A stretch of 64,000 nt of DNA from Methanosarcina horonobensis HB-1 = JCM 15518 (GCF_000970285.1 NZ_CP009516.1:1591036-1655035); one strand, 5' to 3'; positions 12,869 through 22,389 are shown, counted from the first letter of the stretch. Notes: a model not told the origin generated them from the sequence alone. Translations and numbers: made by a program.

Positions 12869-13447
12869 ATGAAAGGAAAATTGATTCTGAATATTTGCAT
12901 ATTTTTATCTTATGTACTAATGGCGACAGTAGCCCAAGCAGATGATGCAGTTATTACCGCTAATATTAATGGGGGGGAAAATTATAGTTCGATTCAGGAA
13001 ACTATCGACAATGCACATAACGGGAATACGAATTCCCAGGAAGAAGCCGCTGTTATTGAAGTAACCGAAATTGGGCAGATAAACACGTCTCTTCAGGAAG
13101 GTCCGGTTTTTTTGAGACTCGGAGCTGAGTGGTGCTCTTCTTGCCAGTCTCTGAAACCGATCATGAGTGAGCTGGCAGCGGAATATGGAGGAAAAGCAAC
13201 TATCATGTCTGCGGACATAGACCAGAATCCCGAACTTAAAACCTATTTCGGAGTAAAATACATTCCTGATTCCTCAGTAATAGTAGGTATTGAAGAAGGA
13301 GAATATGTTTACATGCAGGAGAATGGGAGTGTTAGCAAGGACAGGTCTCAGGCTAGAATAGTCAGGTTAAAGAATAAGCAAGCATTTGAAAGACTTCTGA
13401 ATCTTTCTCTTCTCAACGAAAAAGAGATAGATCAGGTTAAAGATTAG
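12869..13447 (+). CDS. Secreted thioredoxin-fold protein
   Basis: A 192-residue protein with an N-terminal signal peptide (basic MKGK, hydrophobic core about 5-20, AQA cleavage site near 24) and a thioredoxin domain from about residue 65. The active site is WCSSC at 88-92, so it is probably a thiol-disulfide oxidoreductase facing outside the membrane. Residues 27-52 (ITANINGGENYSSIQETIDN and following) look like the first turn of the beta-helix domains found in Methanosarcina surface proteins, suggesting a fusion or a remnant. AAGGGGG at 12851-12857 supports either the ATG at 12869 or a TTG two codons earlier. The hairpin terminator at 13596 follows. It faces cbiZ convergently. Confidence 0.82.
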   Translation: MKGKLILNICIFLSYVLMATVAQADDAVITANINGGENYSSIQETIDNAHNGNTNSQEEAAVIEVTEIGQINTSLQEGPVFLRLGAEWCSSCQSLKPIMSELAAEYGGKATIMSADIDQNPELKTYFGVKYIPDSSVIVGIEEGEYVYMQENGSVSKDRSQARIVRLKNKQAFERLLNLSLLNEKEIDQVKD

Positions 13448-13595
13448 CCTTACTGAAAGGCTTATTTTCAAAATCACAATATATTTGAGGGTTCAGATCC
13501 TCAATAAAACCGGAATTTTGGAAAAAAACATGATGAACATCAAAATGTAAAAACAATCCAAAAGAAAAAGAAAGATGAAGAAAGTAAATAGTAAA

Positions 13596-13632
13596 GTGAG
13601 ATAGTCTGCTATCTCACGTGTTTTTCGTTTTC
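13596..13632 (+). terminator. Hairpin plus T-run terminator
   Basis: GTGAGATAG (13596-13604) and CTATCTCAC (13609-13617) form a perfect 9-bp stem with a TCTG loop, followed by TTTTT and TTTT. It lies in the convergent gap between the thioredoxin gene and cbiZ and can serve the former, and as a symmetrical stem possibly both. Confidence 0.6.
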
Positions 13633-13675
13633 GTCTCATAAAAGTATTTTTTGTACTGCAGTTAATTACTCCACC

Positions 13676-14281
13676 TTATTCTCCTCTCAGCTCAAGCCCT
13701 GCCTTAATTCCTTTTATAACTGCTTCAGTGATCTTTTTTCCAAACTCCGTACTCGAACCTGCATATGGAATTCCCTGATTTTTTTCACTTTCAGAGTCAG
13801 GTTCTGAGTCTATCTCATAGGCAACAACAACTGCATCCGTATTGGTGCCCAGAAAAGTATATCCTTTCTCAAGAAGCGCAAGCCCTTTAGCTTCGGTGGC
13901 TGTAATTATTGCGCCGAGGAGAGCTGTCTCTGATAGTCTTGCTTTTGAGACCAGAATTATATTTATGGTTCCTACCTTTGCCCTGAATTTCGAGCCATTG
14001 CTTACGCCAGCAGTTATAAAAGCTGTAAGATAGTCGTCTTCGATGACCTGGAGATATTCCATATTTACTGCTGTCAGGAGGCCGAAGGTATTGGCTACCT
14101 CAAGGCCCATTTTCAGAGCTTCTTCTTTTATGAACTCTCTTGGATCAGGTGGGTTGAAAGTTCTTGGCACCTGCCTGTTGAAAATGTACTTTACCCGTGC
14201 ACGTCCCCCATTTAAACCCGTGCTCACGGCTTCGAAATTACCTTCAATGACAAGAGTACTGTCTTTTGCATAGTATCTCAT
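13676..14281 (-). CDS. cbiZ: Adenosylcobinamide amidohydrolase CbiZ
   Basis: CbiZ removes the aminopropanol arm from adenosylcobinamide to give adenosylcobyric acid, the archaeal route for salvaging incomplete corrinoids. The 201-residue protein carries the family blocks RTFNPPDPREFIKEEA, GLLTAVNM, AFITAGVSNG, GTINIILV and TATEAKGLALLE. The frame remains open to 14362, but that would need a TTG start without a ribosome site. The ATG at 14281 has GTGATC (complementary to the 16S tail) five bases upstream, so I prefer it. The job fits a genome that depends on corrinoid methyltransferases such as mtaABC nearby. It is separated by 146 bases from the kinase-like gene upstream on the same strand. 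Confidence 0.88.
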   Translation of the reverse strand: MRYYAKDSTLVIEGNFEAVSTGLNGGRARVKYIFNRQVPRTFNPPDPREFIKEEALKMGLEVANTFGLLTAVNMEYLQVIEDDYLTAFITAGVSNGSKFRAKVGTINIILVSKARLSETALLGAIITATEAKGLALLEKGYTFLGTNTDAVVVAYEIDSEPDSESEKNQGIPYAGSSTEFGKKITEAVIKGIKAGLELRGE

Positions 14282-14427
14282 ATAATGATCACGTTTTTTC
14301 CAGATGATAATATGCCAGTGGTATCTATTGAGATTTGTGCTCATTGAAATAATACTTTTCAATTATAGTTTGAATGGAAGGTCTGGAAAACACAGTAGGC
14401 AATTCACAAGTTTAGCCGGGAAGAATG

Positions 14428-15393
14428 TCACATTTTCTCAATTGCTTTCAGACAGCTCTTTGCTTCTTTCAGGAGATAATTTCTGTATTTTGAGTTACAT
14501 TTTAAGATGGCAATTCTCAGCAGACCATAAGCCATATAAAACGGAATAATTTCAGTTATTTTTCGAAATTCTTCCTCGTCTTTGCTGTAATGTCTTAGAA
14601 AGTGATGAATATAAGGCTCTGCCCTTTGATCAGACCCTTTCCGCGCAAAGTAGTGCTTTAACTCGGCGCAAAGTATCCCAAGGTCACATGCAAAATGTCC
14701 ATGCCTGGATGCCAGTTCGAAATCAAGAAGAAACGGTCTTCCCTTGTGAAATATATAGTTTACAGGTGTAGAGTCATTGTGGACCATGCAGCCCTTTTCT
14801 CTGTCCAGAAAGGAGCTGTACCACCATTTTCCAAGGAGATGTTCATACTTTTCTTTTTCGTGAAGATTGATCTTGAGATGCTTCAAAACATAATGAAATT
14901 TTGAAAACTCATTTTCTTTGTCATAGTGTGCCTGCGTATTTTCATGAAGTTTTCTGAGCATATCTGCCAAATATTCTAATTTTTTCTTCGGTTCCTTCCT
15001 GTGGTCAAAGTACCAGAATAGGGGCTTTCCGGGCACGTATTCGCTGACAAGGACACAGTGAAAACCTTTATTTATTGCAATCGGCTCAGGGACATCAATT
15101 ATTCTCCTGGCTTTTTTAAGATATTTATATTCTTTTTTCATCAAGTCGTAGCTATCGTATTTTTTGATCATTCCGGTGGGTATCCCGAAAAATTTAGCTA
15201 TAACGCTAAATCCTTCCCCTTTAAACTCATACCTGCAGACCCTGTGCGATGCATGGCTGAGTTTGAAAACGCGAACTTCGCAATCTTTGTTCCGTAACCT
15301 ATCCCCGAGCACCTCTATAAGCCAGTCCCCGAAAGTGTTTCCTGGCTTTATAGTCCTGATGTATTCAAAAGATGCCATGAAATGTCCCAACAT
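14428..15393 (-). CDS. Aminoglycoside phosphotransferase-like (APH/choline kinase fold) protein
   Basis: A 321-residue soluble protein with the protein-kinase-like APH fold. An ATP-binding lysine is likely at 67 (VIAKFFG). The catalytic loop HNDSTPVN (205-212) has the HxDxxxxN Brenner motif with Asp207 and Asn212, and the metal-binding motif is DFE at 224-226. The natural substrate is unknown: this family phosphorylates sugars, choline, lipids or small molecules, and antibiotic resistance should not be assumed. The ATG at 15393 lacks a good ribosome site. A second ATG at 15378 has TTGGGA about 6 bases before it and may be the real start. It sits between cbiZ and a TnpB element. Confidence 0.78.
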   Translation of the reverse strand: MLGHFMASFEYIRTIKPGNTFGDWLIEVLGDRLRNKDCEVRVFKLSHASHRVCRYEFKGEGFSVIAKFFGIPTGMIKKYDSYDLMKKEYKYLKKARRIIDVPEPIAINKGFHCVLVSEYVPGKPLFWYFDHRKEPKKKLEYLADMLRKLHENTQAHYDKENEFSKFHYVLKHLKINLHEKEKYEHLLGKWWYSSFLDREKGCMVHNDSTPVNYIFHKGRPFLLDFELASRHGHFACDLGILCAELKHYFARKGSDQRAEPYIHHFLRHYSKDEEEFRKITEIIPFYMAYGLLRIAILKCNSKYRNYLLKEAKSCLKAIEKM

Positions 15394-15592
15394 TTATGGT
15401 TTACTATACCCTGAAATTATTTTGCATATAAAAAATAATTATATTGTTCATTTGATGATATAAACGCAGATGATTTAACTTTAAGGCGGGAAGTCTCCCC
15501 TTCCTCGGAGCGAAGCGACAGGTGGGGGATGAAAGCCGTCAACTTCACTATATTAAGTTTAACAGAACCTATATATCTTTTTAAAACGCATA

Positions 15593-16716
15593 ATGTATAG
15601 TATGTTAAAAGCCTACAAATATCGAATCTACCCTAGCAAAAAACAAAAGGAAATGATACAAGTTCATTTTGGTGCATGTAGATTTGTCTATAACTGGGCT
15701 TTAGAACAAAAGATAAAAACTTATGAACAAACTGGGAAATCAATATCGAGGTTTGATTTACAGCACATTTTAGTCCATGAAGTAAAACCTTCTAACGAAT
15801 GGTTAAAAGAAGCTAATTCACAGGCTCTACTTGCCTCTTTAGTAAATGTAGAATCAGCATTTACTAAATTCTTTAGAGAGAAATCCGGATTTCCTAAGTT
15901 CAAGTCTAAGAAAAATCCGGTTCAATCATATCAAATGGCTCAACATTATGCGGTAGATTTTGAGAAGCAGATAATTAAGCTTCCTAAAATAGGTGAAGTT
16001 AAAACCATACTTCATAGAAGGTTTGAAGGCAAACTTAAAACCGCAACAATTTCAAGATCAAGTACAGGAAAATATTATATCAGTATCCTTGTAGATAATG
16101 AAAAAGATATTCTGAAAAGCAGAACTTTTCAGAATCAACTACAATAGGTATTGATGCAGGCATCAAAGATTTTGCAGTTCTATCAAATGGAGAAAAGGTT
16201 GAAAATCCAAAATACCTTAAAAATTCTCTAAAAAGAATGAAAGTTCTCCAAAAAAGAGTATCGAGAAAAGTTAAAGGCTCTAAGAATAGGAATAAGGCTA
16301 GACAGCATCTTTCAAAAATCCATGAAACTATTAGCAATCAGAGAAATAATTTCCAGCATCAACTCTCTTTTAGACTGATTAGCGAGAACCAAGCTATTGC
16401 GCTGGAAACTCTGAATGTTAAAGGTATGGTAAAAAATCATTGTCTGGCTCAATCTATTTCAGATGCTTCGTTCAGTGGTTTTGTAACAAAATTAGAGTAT
16501 AAAGCTGAATGGTTGGGAAAAACCATTTTACGAATAGGAAGATTTGAGCCATCTTCTAAATTATGCAATGTTTGTGGGCATCACAATTCTAATCTAACTC
16601 TTGATGTTAGAGAGTGGACGTGTCCTGATTGCAAAACAAAGCATGACAGAGACGTAAATGCTGCAATCAATATCAAAAAGTTCTCTCTTCAAGATCAAAA
16701 TCTTATAGTTATCTGA
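15593..16716 (+). pseudogene. tnpB: tnpB, RNA-guided endonuclease, frameshifted
   Basis: TnpB proteins are RuvC-type nucleases guided by an RNA from the element's end. The first 184 codons (MYSMLKAYKYRIYPSKKQKE start) read well up to 16147. The protein then continues in another frame with the RuvC-I motif GIDAGIKDF, RuvC-II ALETLNVKG, a zinc finger (CNVCG and CPDC) and RuvC-III HDRDVNAA, ending at 16716. Adding one A to the A4 run at 16115-16118 restores one frame, reading L-K-K-Q-N-F-S-E-S-T-T-I-G-I-D-A-G. So a single-base deletion inactivates an otherwise complete gene, and all catalytic residues remain encoded. The decay is therefore recent, or this is programmed frameshifting, which is less likely. 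Confidence 0.85.
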
Positions 16717-16825
16717 CACCTACGGAACGTAGGGGATGAGCTTGTGGACTTGCGAACGGTAGTTCGAGGGATGAAGCAAGAAGCCACTTCCTCGCTTTCA
16801 TCAGAAAGCAGGGAGGGGTAGTTCA
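16690..16825 (+). ncRNA. Possible TnpB guide (omega) RNA region
   Basis: By analogy with known IS605-family elements, the RNA that guides TnpB covers the 3' end of tnpB and the right end of the element. Here that region is GC-rich and contains several short stems (ACCTACGGAACGTAGGGG, and GCTTTC ATCA GAAAGC). There is no direct evidence of transcription. Confidence 0.3.
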
Positions 16826-18142
16826 CAATAAAGCTTCAAAACTTCAAAATTGCAACTTTACTACAACTTTAGGAGGCTGTAAAGGCTTTTCTCTTTAGAT
16901 CTCCTAATTTTATTCTTGTCTATATTGAAATATGATGATTATGTATAGATATTTGGGTTATCTACGAAATCCCATTTTTCCTAAATCATAAGAGTTTTCT
17001 GGATATCTCATTATCAAAGTCCCTGTGTGTTTAAATGTCTGAAAATTCGGTATTGATTTCATGGAATAAATTAATCGATAAAATCAAAAAGAAGAGCAAA
17101 TTTTCAGCAGATTTTCAGCAAAATTTCATTGCACTGGAAACTCAATCATGAAAATATCAACCATATAACGAAGGACATCGCTGAAGTCAAACACAGCTAA
17201 AAGTGAAACCGTCATAAGACAATCTGTGAAAAAGAATGAAGTAAAATAAAGGGGAGGTAAAATAATGGCCGGATATCTTAAAATCGCTGAGATTTTACAC
17301 TAGATGACCTCACGTAAATATAGTAGCGGCAGGATCAGCTATTGAGAATACTAAACATGGGATTTACTTTTCGAGCTTCCGTAACATAGCTAATTTGACT
17401 GTTTTTTTACTTGATCAACAACTCACTGACATGACATGGATTTGATTTTAAAATATGCATTTTTTACTCTATCTGTGTTACTCCTCTCCTATCTCTTTTC
17501 TGAATTCTATATAATCTCTCTCAACCTCTTCGAGTTCGTATTCCATTTTATTACTCCGTTTTATGGTTATAGCAGTTGAAATTCTTTCCATGGGCTTACA
17601 AAATTAAAGAGAATTTTCACTTCATCAAAGGCTGAAACTATGCTATTGCCGAAAATTACCATGTAAAACTATTTTTAGAATCTTTTTCTCCAGTATTTTT
17701 CATATTCAAAATCATTATCCTGCTACTATATGGCTCACATTTCATGCTTGTATATTCTATCATATATACTTTTTGTGGGCAATCTATATAATAATAGTGT
17801 ATTCTATATAACTATAAAGATATATGTGCTATTTTTCAACATTAGCAAAAACGCAAGGATGCTAGCCTGATTAATCATCTTTTAACAAACATTTGATTTG
17901 AACTCTTTTTTTATATTATATTACATAAATAGTAAATGGAGGTTGGGCAACTGGATTTGGGAAGGCAATAGATATCTGAATCTAGAAGATAAGCTTATCA
18001 AGAGAAGTTCGAGATATTGAGAGTTTATAAAATATGAGGTCGTGGAAGGTCAAGGACCTTTTTCGGACAGGGACCAAACTCATACCTGATGTCAGCGAGG
18101 AACTCCAGGACAAATAAACTAAAAGATGGGGGAGGAAATTGA
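16826..18142. other. 1.3-kb region without a convincing gene
   Basis: AT-rich. Three fragments could be remnants: a 38-codon frame at 17035-17151 (+, MSENSVLISWNK start), a 12-codon frame after a strong GGGGAGGT site at about 17265 (MAGYLKIAEILH then stop), and a 37-codon acidic frame at 17478-17591 (-, MEYELEEVERDYIEF core). The strong ribosome site before a 12-codon frame suggests a truncated gene. None can be assigned. The last 200 bases should contain the promoter of the DUF2795 gene. Confidence 0.4.
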
Positions 18143-18523
18143 ATGCAAGCAAGTGCTACTGAAGTTCAAAATGCTTTAGGAAACTTGAATTATCCTATAA
18201 AGAAGAGACAACTTGTCGAGGAAGCTAAAAGGCAAAATGTCAGTAACGATGTAATGCAGATTCTTGAGAATATTCCAAATAGGGAATACGATAGTTCTTC
18301 CAATGTCATGCAAGAATTCGAAGGTTTTCAGAAGGCTGTACAGGTTTTTCATAACAGGCAGTATCCTGCAAGAAAGCAGGAACTTGTTGAGGAAGCTAAA
18401 AATCTGCACGTTCGCGATGTGATAGTAAGAGCTCTTGAGGCCTGTCCGGACAAGGAATACAGCAGTCCTGCCGATGTTTTCAACGAATGCAGAGCTAGGC
18501 TACAGGGTGAAAACTCAATTTAG
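18143..18523 (+). CDS. Tandem DUF2795-domain protein (126 aa)
   Basis: Two copies of a DUF2795-like helical unit, at about residues 7-58 and 65-115. Each follows the pattern L-x-x-Y-P-x-x-K-x-x-L-V-E-E-A-K, then a V-IL stretch, then P-x-x-E-Y-x-S. The family is common in actinobacteria and methanogens, and its function is unknown. No membrane segment or signal is seen. GGGGGAGG seven bases before the ATG makes the start secure. A second tandem-DUF2795 gene follows after 158 bases, probably from duplication. Confidence 0.72.
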   Translation: MQASATEVQNALGNLNYPIKKRQLVEEAKRQNVSNDVMQILENIPNREYDSSSNVMQEFEGFQKAVQVFHNRQYPARKQELVEEAKNLHVRDVIVRALEACPDKEYSSPADVFNECRARLQGENSI

Positions 18524-18681
18524 AGCAAGTCAGTTCAAACGAGAAGAGAGAAAAGATATGACTGTTGGTTAATCCCTACTTTTTTCCATTTCCCAACATC
18601 CACTTTTTTACAATTCTAAGCACCCAAAAATCAGAGTAGCCTTTTTTTGAGTATCTCGGTTTTCAGAGCAACAGGACTTTT

Positions 18682-19110
18682 ATGATAGGCTCTTCTTTGG
18701 ACACAAGAATAAAACTTCAAAATCCGAGCAAAAGCAGAATGCTTATTGAGATTGCACCGGCAGCAAGACAGGCTTTCAGAGATATGTTGTTTCCGGCGCC
18801 AAAGGAGGCTCTCATAAATAAAGCTAGTGAATCTGACATCCGAAGCGATGTCATTCAAGCACTCTCGTACATTCCTAACAGACAATACCTGAATATCGGC
18901 GACGCCATCGGCGAAATAGATGTTGTTCAGAATATTGTACAGCCTTTCATATGTTTAGATTATCCTGTGACGAAAGAACAACTTATTGAGGCAGCCAGGG
19001 ACTATAATTCTCCGGGTTATGTAATGGGTGGACTCACTAATTGTCCAGATAGAACTTATGACAGCTTCAGTGATGTAGTCAATTGTTGTGGCGGCATGTT
19101 TAATTGGTGA
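18682..19110 (+). CDS. Second tandem DUF2795-domain protein (142 aa)
   Basis: Also built from two DUF2795-like units. The first (about 28-78, FPAPKEALINKASESDIRSD) is more diverged, and the second (about 85-135, YPVTKEQLIEAARDYNSPGY) is typical. The ribosome site before the ATG at 18682 is weak (CAGGAC), and an internal ATG at 18739 would still leave both units intact. The C-terminus contains CCGG. Relationship and spacing to the preceding gene suggest tandem duplication. Function unknown. Confidence 0.62.
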   Translation: MIGSSLDTRIKLQNPSKSRMLIEIAPAARQAFRDMLFPAPKEALINKASESDIRSDVIQALSYIPNRQYLNIGDAIGEIDVVQNIVQPFICLDYPVTKEQLIEAARDYNSPGYVMGGLTNCPDRTYDSFSDVVNCCGGMFNW

Positions 19111-19390
19111 GGCTGTAAACATCTCAATTTAAGAAGGATTTGGTTTTTTCTTTCTTTTCAGGGATTTTTCGCGCCTTTAAAGTCAACTTCTTTTTTCATA
19201 TATGTTCGGTACTGAACCTCTCTTATGCTCTTTTTTCTTCGTATATCAAGATTTAAAAATCACAGGGACCGGCCATTTCGGCATAATAAAAAATTGGAAT
19301 AATATTTTGAGTCTGAAATGATTATTAAATATAAGTTATATTTTTCGATTACGGAAATTTTGATTATAGAAATATCTATGGGGGGTAAAA

Positions 19391-20386
19391 TTGCTTAAAA
19401 TAGGATATAAAATTGCACCTGAACAGTTTCCTCCTTCCGAGTTGCTGCAGCAGGTAATAGCTGCTGAACAGGCAGGTTTTGAGAGTATTGATGCAAGTGA
19501 CCATTTTCATCCCTGGAGTGAAGAAGGACAGGCCTGCTTTGTCTGGAGCTGGCTCGGAGCTGCAGCTGCAAGGACAAATACTATTGAACTTGGAACAGGC
19601 CTGACCTGTCCTATCCTTCGCTATAATCCCGCTATCATTGCTCAGGCTGCTGCGACAGTATCTTCACTTGCCGGAGGAAGAACGTATCTCGGAGTTGGAA
19701 CAGGGGAAGCCTTAAGTGAGTATTCAATAACCTTAAAATGGCCGACGTATGATAAGCGTCAGGCTCGCATGATAGAGGCAATAGAACTTATCCGTAAACT
19801 CTGGACAGGGGAAAAAATCAGTTTTGATGGGTCCTACTATCGAACAAAAAAAGCCAAATTATACACTCTACCAAAAAATGAGATACCGATTTATATTTCC
19901 TCTCTTGTGCCTGAAAGTGCATATGTTGCAGGCTATTATGGAGACGGTCTTTTAACTGTAGGAGGGAAAGAAAGCCTGGATAAGTGTAAACAGATTCTCT
20001 CCCAGTTTGAAAAAGGAGCCATGGATGCTGGAAGATATATAGAGAAGATGCCAAAGGCAATAGAAATCAATGTTGAATATGGAGTAGACATTGAAGAGGC
20101 TGTTGAGAACCGCAAGAAGTTCTGGGCTGGAGCTAAAGTTCATGCGCTTTACTTAAATAAGATTTACACTCCAGAAATGTCTGCTCAAAACGGAAAAGTT
20201 GTGAGTACCGAACATATACGGAAAAGTGGCTGCTTCTCCGAAAACCCTGACAAACAAATTGAGTTCGTAAAGAAATTTATCGATATCGGTTTCACCCATG
20301 TTTATGTCCATTCGGCAGCTTCGGACCAGATAGCTTTCATCAAAGCTTACGGAAGAGACGTTTTGCCAGCATTAAAAGAGAAGTGA
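19391..20386 (+). CDS. F420-dependent LLM-class oxidoreductase (FGD-like)
   Basis: A 331-residue luciferase-like TIM barrel of the coenzyme F420-dependent group, closest in pattern to the glucose-6-phosphate-dehydrogenase-like subfamily (SDHFHPW near residue 37, TGLTCPILRYNPAIIAQAAA, YLGVGTGEALSEY). Such enzymes pass a hydride between F420 and a small substrate. In methanogens the substrate is usually not glucose-6-phosphate and is unknown here. The start is a TTG at 19391 directly after GGGGGGT. No ATG is available nearby in frame, so TTG is well supported. It stands alone and converges on the homospermidine synthase gene. Confidence 0.85.
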   Translation: MLKIGYKIAPEQFPPSELLQQVIAAEQAGFESIDASDHFHPWSEEGQACFVWSWLGAAAARTNTIELGTGLTCPILRYNPAIIAQAAATVSSLAGGRTYLGVGTGEALSEYSITLKWPTYDKRQARMIEAIELIRKLWTGEKISFDGSYYRTKKAKLYTLPKNEIPIYISSLVPESAYVAGYYGDGLLTVGGKESLDKCKQILSQFEKGAMDAGRYIEKMPKAIEINVEYGVDIEEAVENRKKFWAGAKVHALYLNKIYTPEMSAQNGKVVSTEHIRKSGCFSENPDKQIEFVKKFIDIGFTHVYVHSAASDQIAFIKAYGRDVLPALKEK

Positions 20387-20544
20387 TTGGTATCCTGAAA
20401 AAAATATCAAAAATTAGACTCATATAGGATAAAAAGTAGTTACTCGCATTCCCTCTTATCGAAACCGTACTTGAAGTTTACGATATCTGAAACTGTCAAT
20501 AATATCAAGTATGACTTCAGTATTGTTCCTGTTGCCTTCTGGTA

Positions 20545-20620
20545 TTTAACGCGGAGGCAAAGTGGAAAGGCGCCCCTTCCTAGACAGACATCAGTCTGCC
20601 CTGGGGGGGGCACTTGGAAT
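20545..20620. repeat. GC-rich nested inverted repeat in the convergent gap
   Basis: GCGCCCC and GGGGGGC arms (about 20570 and 20606) enclose an inner CAGAC-ATCA-GTCTG hairpin. The CCCCTTCCT motif followed by a G-run resembles the left end of the tnpB element at 15.5 kb. It may be a terminator or a solo insertion-sequence end. Confidence 0.3.
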
Positions 20621-20632
20621 ATTTACTTCGGA

Positions 20633-22081
20633 TTAACCTACGAAAAGGAAATTTTCGAATTGCCATGGATCGGGATTGTGTTTCACGGCTGGATTTTCTT
20701 TGAAAAATATTTTGCGATTTTTAAGCGGTGTCCAGTCCGACGGTGTGGAAATTAACTTTCCAAGGTACGGTTTAGCAATATCCAGGACAAAATCATGAGG
20801 CAGGTCCTCAGGTGTTTTTATACCTTCTCTCGGGTTTTCAAGCATCCAGAGTATAGCAGCAACAATGCCTGCAGCTACCTGAACAGTAGTAGCATTCTGA
20901 CCGGGAGCAAGGGATCTGGCCTCTTCAATGCTCAACGAACTCCCAGTCCACCAGGAATTATAAGAATGGCCCATCAAGAGTGCTCCCATCACATCCTCCC
21001 CAGATATAATTTCATTTGTCATAATCCTGAGTCTGGGTTGAAGCTCATAATTCCGGCCTCGCAATTCACAAAGAGAGGAAAGTGTATCATGACATGGCAT
21101 ATAAGCATAATGAACAGTAGGCCGATAGATCGCCTCATCATTTTCCCAAACAGTTAACAGTTTTGAAAGGCCATATGATTCGCCATGACGAATCGCCATA
21201 CCTACAATTTCTTCATCCGGTATCCACGATCTGACCCAGGTATTAATGCCCATCCGGGGCAAGAAAATCGTATTTTTCAGTCCGTAAGGAGGTATATGCG
21301 CCAGGGGCGGCAATTTGCTCTCATGCGTTCCCCAGGCTATTTCAACCGGAGCCGTCCCTTCTTCCCTCAATCCTTCAATGCTCCATGTTCCTACAAATTC
21401 ATTAACTTCCTTTGGCCGGTTGGTAATTTGAGTATCCCGCTCGCTACAATGGATCACTTTGATTCCCAATTTCTCAGCCAGGCGGGCAAAATCCCTGTTT
21501 TTTGCAAGAAGAGTAATTTCGTTTTCATCTTCGGGAGAGACTTTCTTATCCGCACAGGTGCGGGCGGCAATATCCAGCAAACCTTGCTTTACGAAGTGAG
21601 TTATCAGGCCAGGATTTGCTCCATGGTCAACAACAGCAGTCGGTGCATCTTTCCAGTCACGGGAAAGTTCAAGCAATCTCATTTGCCGTAAATAAAGCGA
21701 TTTTTCCAGTAGACTTTGAGTCAAAAATTTCTCAGCAGGATCCCATACTTCAACTGAAGTGTTAACGTACAATACATTGTGATCATGGCACCACTTAATA
21801 ATGTCATTGGCATCAATATTCCATGAAAGATCAATGATCAAGCCTTCATTTTCCATATATTGTGACAGAACCTGATCCAAATTTTTCGGGGTAATCTTTT
21901 CACAGACAAATCTCAGTCCCTGATTAGTATACTTTTTCAGGGCTTTTGATTTGTCTTCAAAATCAATTAAGGTAATGTTTTCTAGCGGAACATCGAGTTT
22001 GTCCAGTAAAAGGGGTAGGGTGCATTGTGAGACGGATCCATAGCCAATAATGAGGACTTTATTGGAAAACCTTTTTTTCAT
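20633..22081 (-). CDS. hss: Homospermidine synthase
   Basis: A 482-residue NAD-dependent enzyme of the saccharopine-dehydrogenase-like group that joins putrescine or spermidine aminobutyl units into homospermidine. The N-terminal Rossmann motif is VLIIGYGSVSQCTLP (9-23). The signature VDHGANPGLITHFVKQGLLD is near 145-165, and the YAYMPCHDTL segment lies later. Length is normal for the bacterial-type enzyme. The ATG at 22081 has no obvious ribosome site. The polyamine role fits archaea, but this family is patchily distributed and could have been acquired from bacteria. Confidence 0.85.
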   Translation of the reverse strand: MKKRFSNKVLIIGYGSVSQCTLPLLLDKLDVPLENITLIDFEDKSKALKKYTNQGLRFVCEKITPKNLDQVLSQYMENEGLIIDLSWNIDANDIIKWCHDHNVLYVNTSVEVWDPAEKFLTQSLLEKSLYLRQMRLLELSRDWKDAPTAVVDHGANPGLITHFVKQGLLDIAARTCADKKVSPEDENEITLLAKNRDFARLAEKLGIKVIHCSERDTQITNRPKEVNEFVGTWSIEGLREEGTAPVEIAWGTHESKLPPLAHIPPYGLKNTIFLPRMGINTWVRSWIPDEEIVGMAIRHGESYGLSKLLTVWENDEAIYRPTVHYAYMPCHDTLSSLCELRGRNYELQPRLRIMTNEIISGEDVMGALLMGHSYNSWWTGSSLSIEEARSLAPGQNATTVQVAAGIVAAILWMLENPREGIKTPEDLPHDFVLDIAKPYLGKLISTPSDWTPLKNRKIFFKENPAVKHNPDPWQFENFLFVG

Positions 22082-22304
22082 GGTTTCGTAAAACGTAAGG
22101 CACAGATATAACTTTTCTCATATTAACTTTTCTCAATAATGTGACCTGATTCCTCCAAACATGAGCGGATATCCATGATTGAAAAAGACAGTCATCCCGC
22201 ATATTTTCTAAAAATCTGAACAATCTTCGTCCTAGATTAACAAAACAGATCGGGTGCAAATATGAAAAGTCAAGTTCTAAATTAAAAAATACATAATATC
22301 AGAG

Positions 22305-22389
22305 TGCGAGGAGTGCAATTCGAACGCAAGAACTCCTACGAGACTAGACTCTGAATCTGGCGCCTTTGACTTGGCTGGGCAATCCTCGC
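22305..22389 (-). tRNA. Degenerate tRNA-Leu (anticodon CAG), probably non-functional
   Basis: Read on the minus strand it has a perfect acceptor (GCGAGGA/TCCTCGC), a D-arm GCC/GGC, the anticodon loop TTCAGAG and a long variable arm, 85 bases in all with discriminator A. Damage is visible: a C-A mismatch in the anticodon stem, a mismatch plus a G-T pair in the T-stem, and loss of one of the two D-loop Gs. The four truncated copies at 24.9, 31.6, 35.1 and 36.7 kb match its 3' half. Three of those have better T-arms than this copy. Confidence 0.6.

Larger units (their letters stand above)
15480..16825 (+). mobile_element. IS200/IS605-type element carrying only tnpB (IS1341-like)
   Basis: A broken tnpB is flanked by short GC-rich folded ends that contrast with the AT-rich surroundings. 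The left end (15484-15535) contains AGTCTCCCC...GGTGGGGG that can fold. The right end (16725-16822) includes CGCTTTC/GAAAGC with loop ATCA. No tnpA is present, so the element could only have moved with help in trans. Exact ends are estimates. The 3' flank after tnpB is where the guide RNA of TnpB systems is normally encoded. Confidence 0.65.

Noticed and set aside
20471-20755. A 94-codon plus-strand frame overlapping the hss 3' end
   Set aside because: It runs antisense to the C-terminus of a well-supported gene and through a GC-rich inverted repeat.
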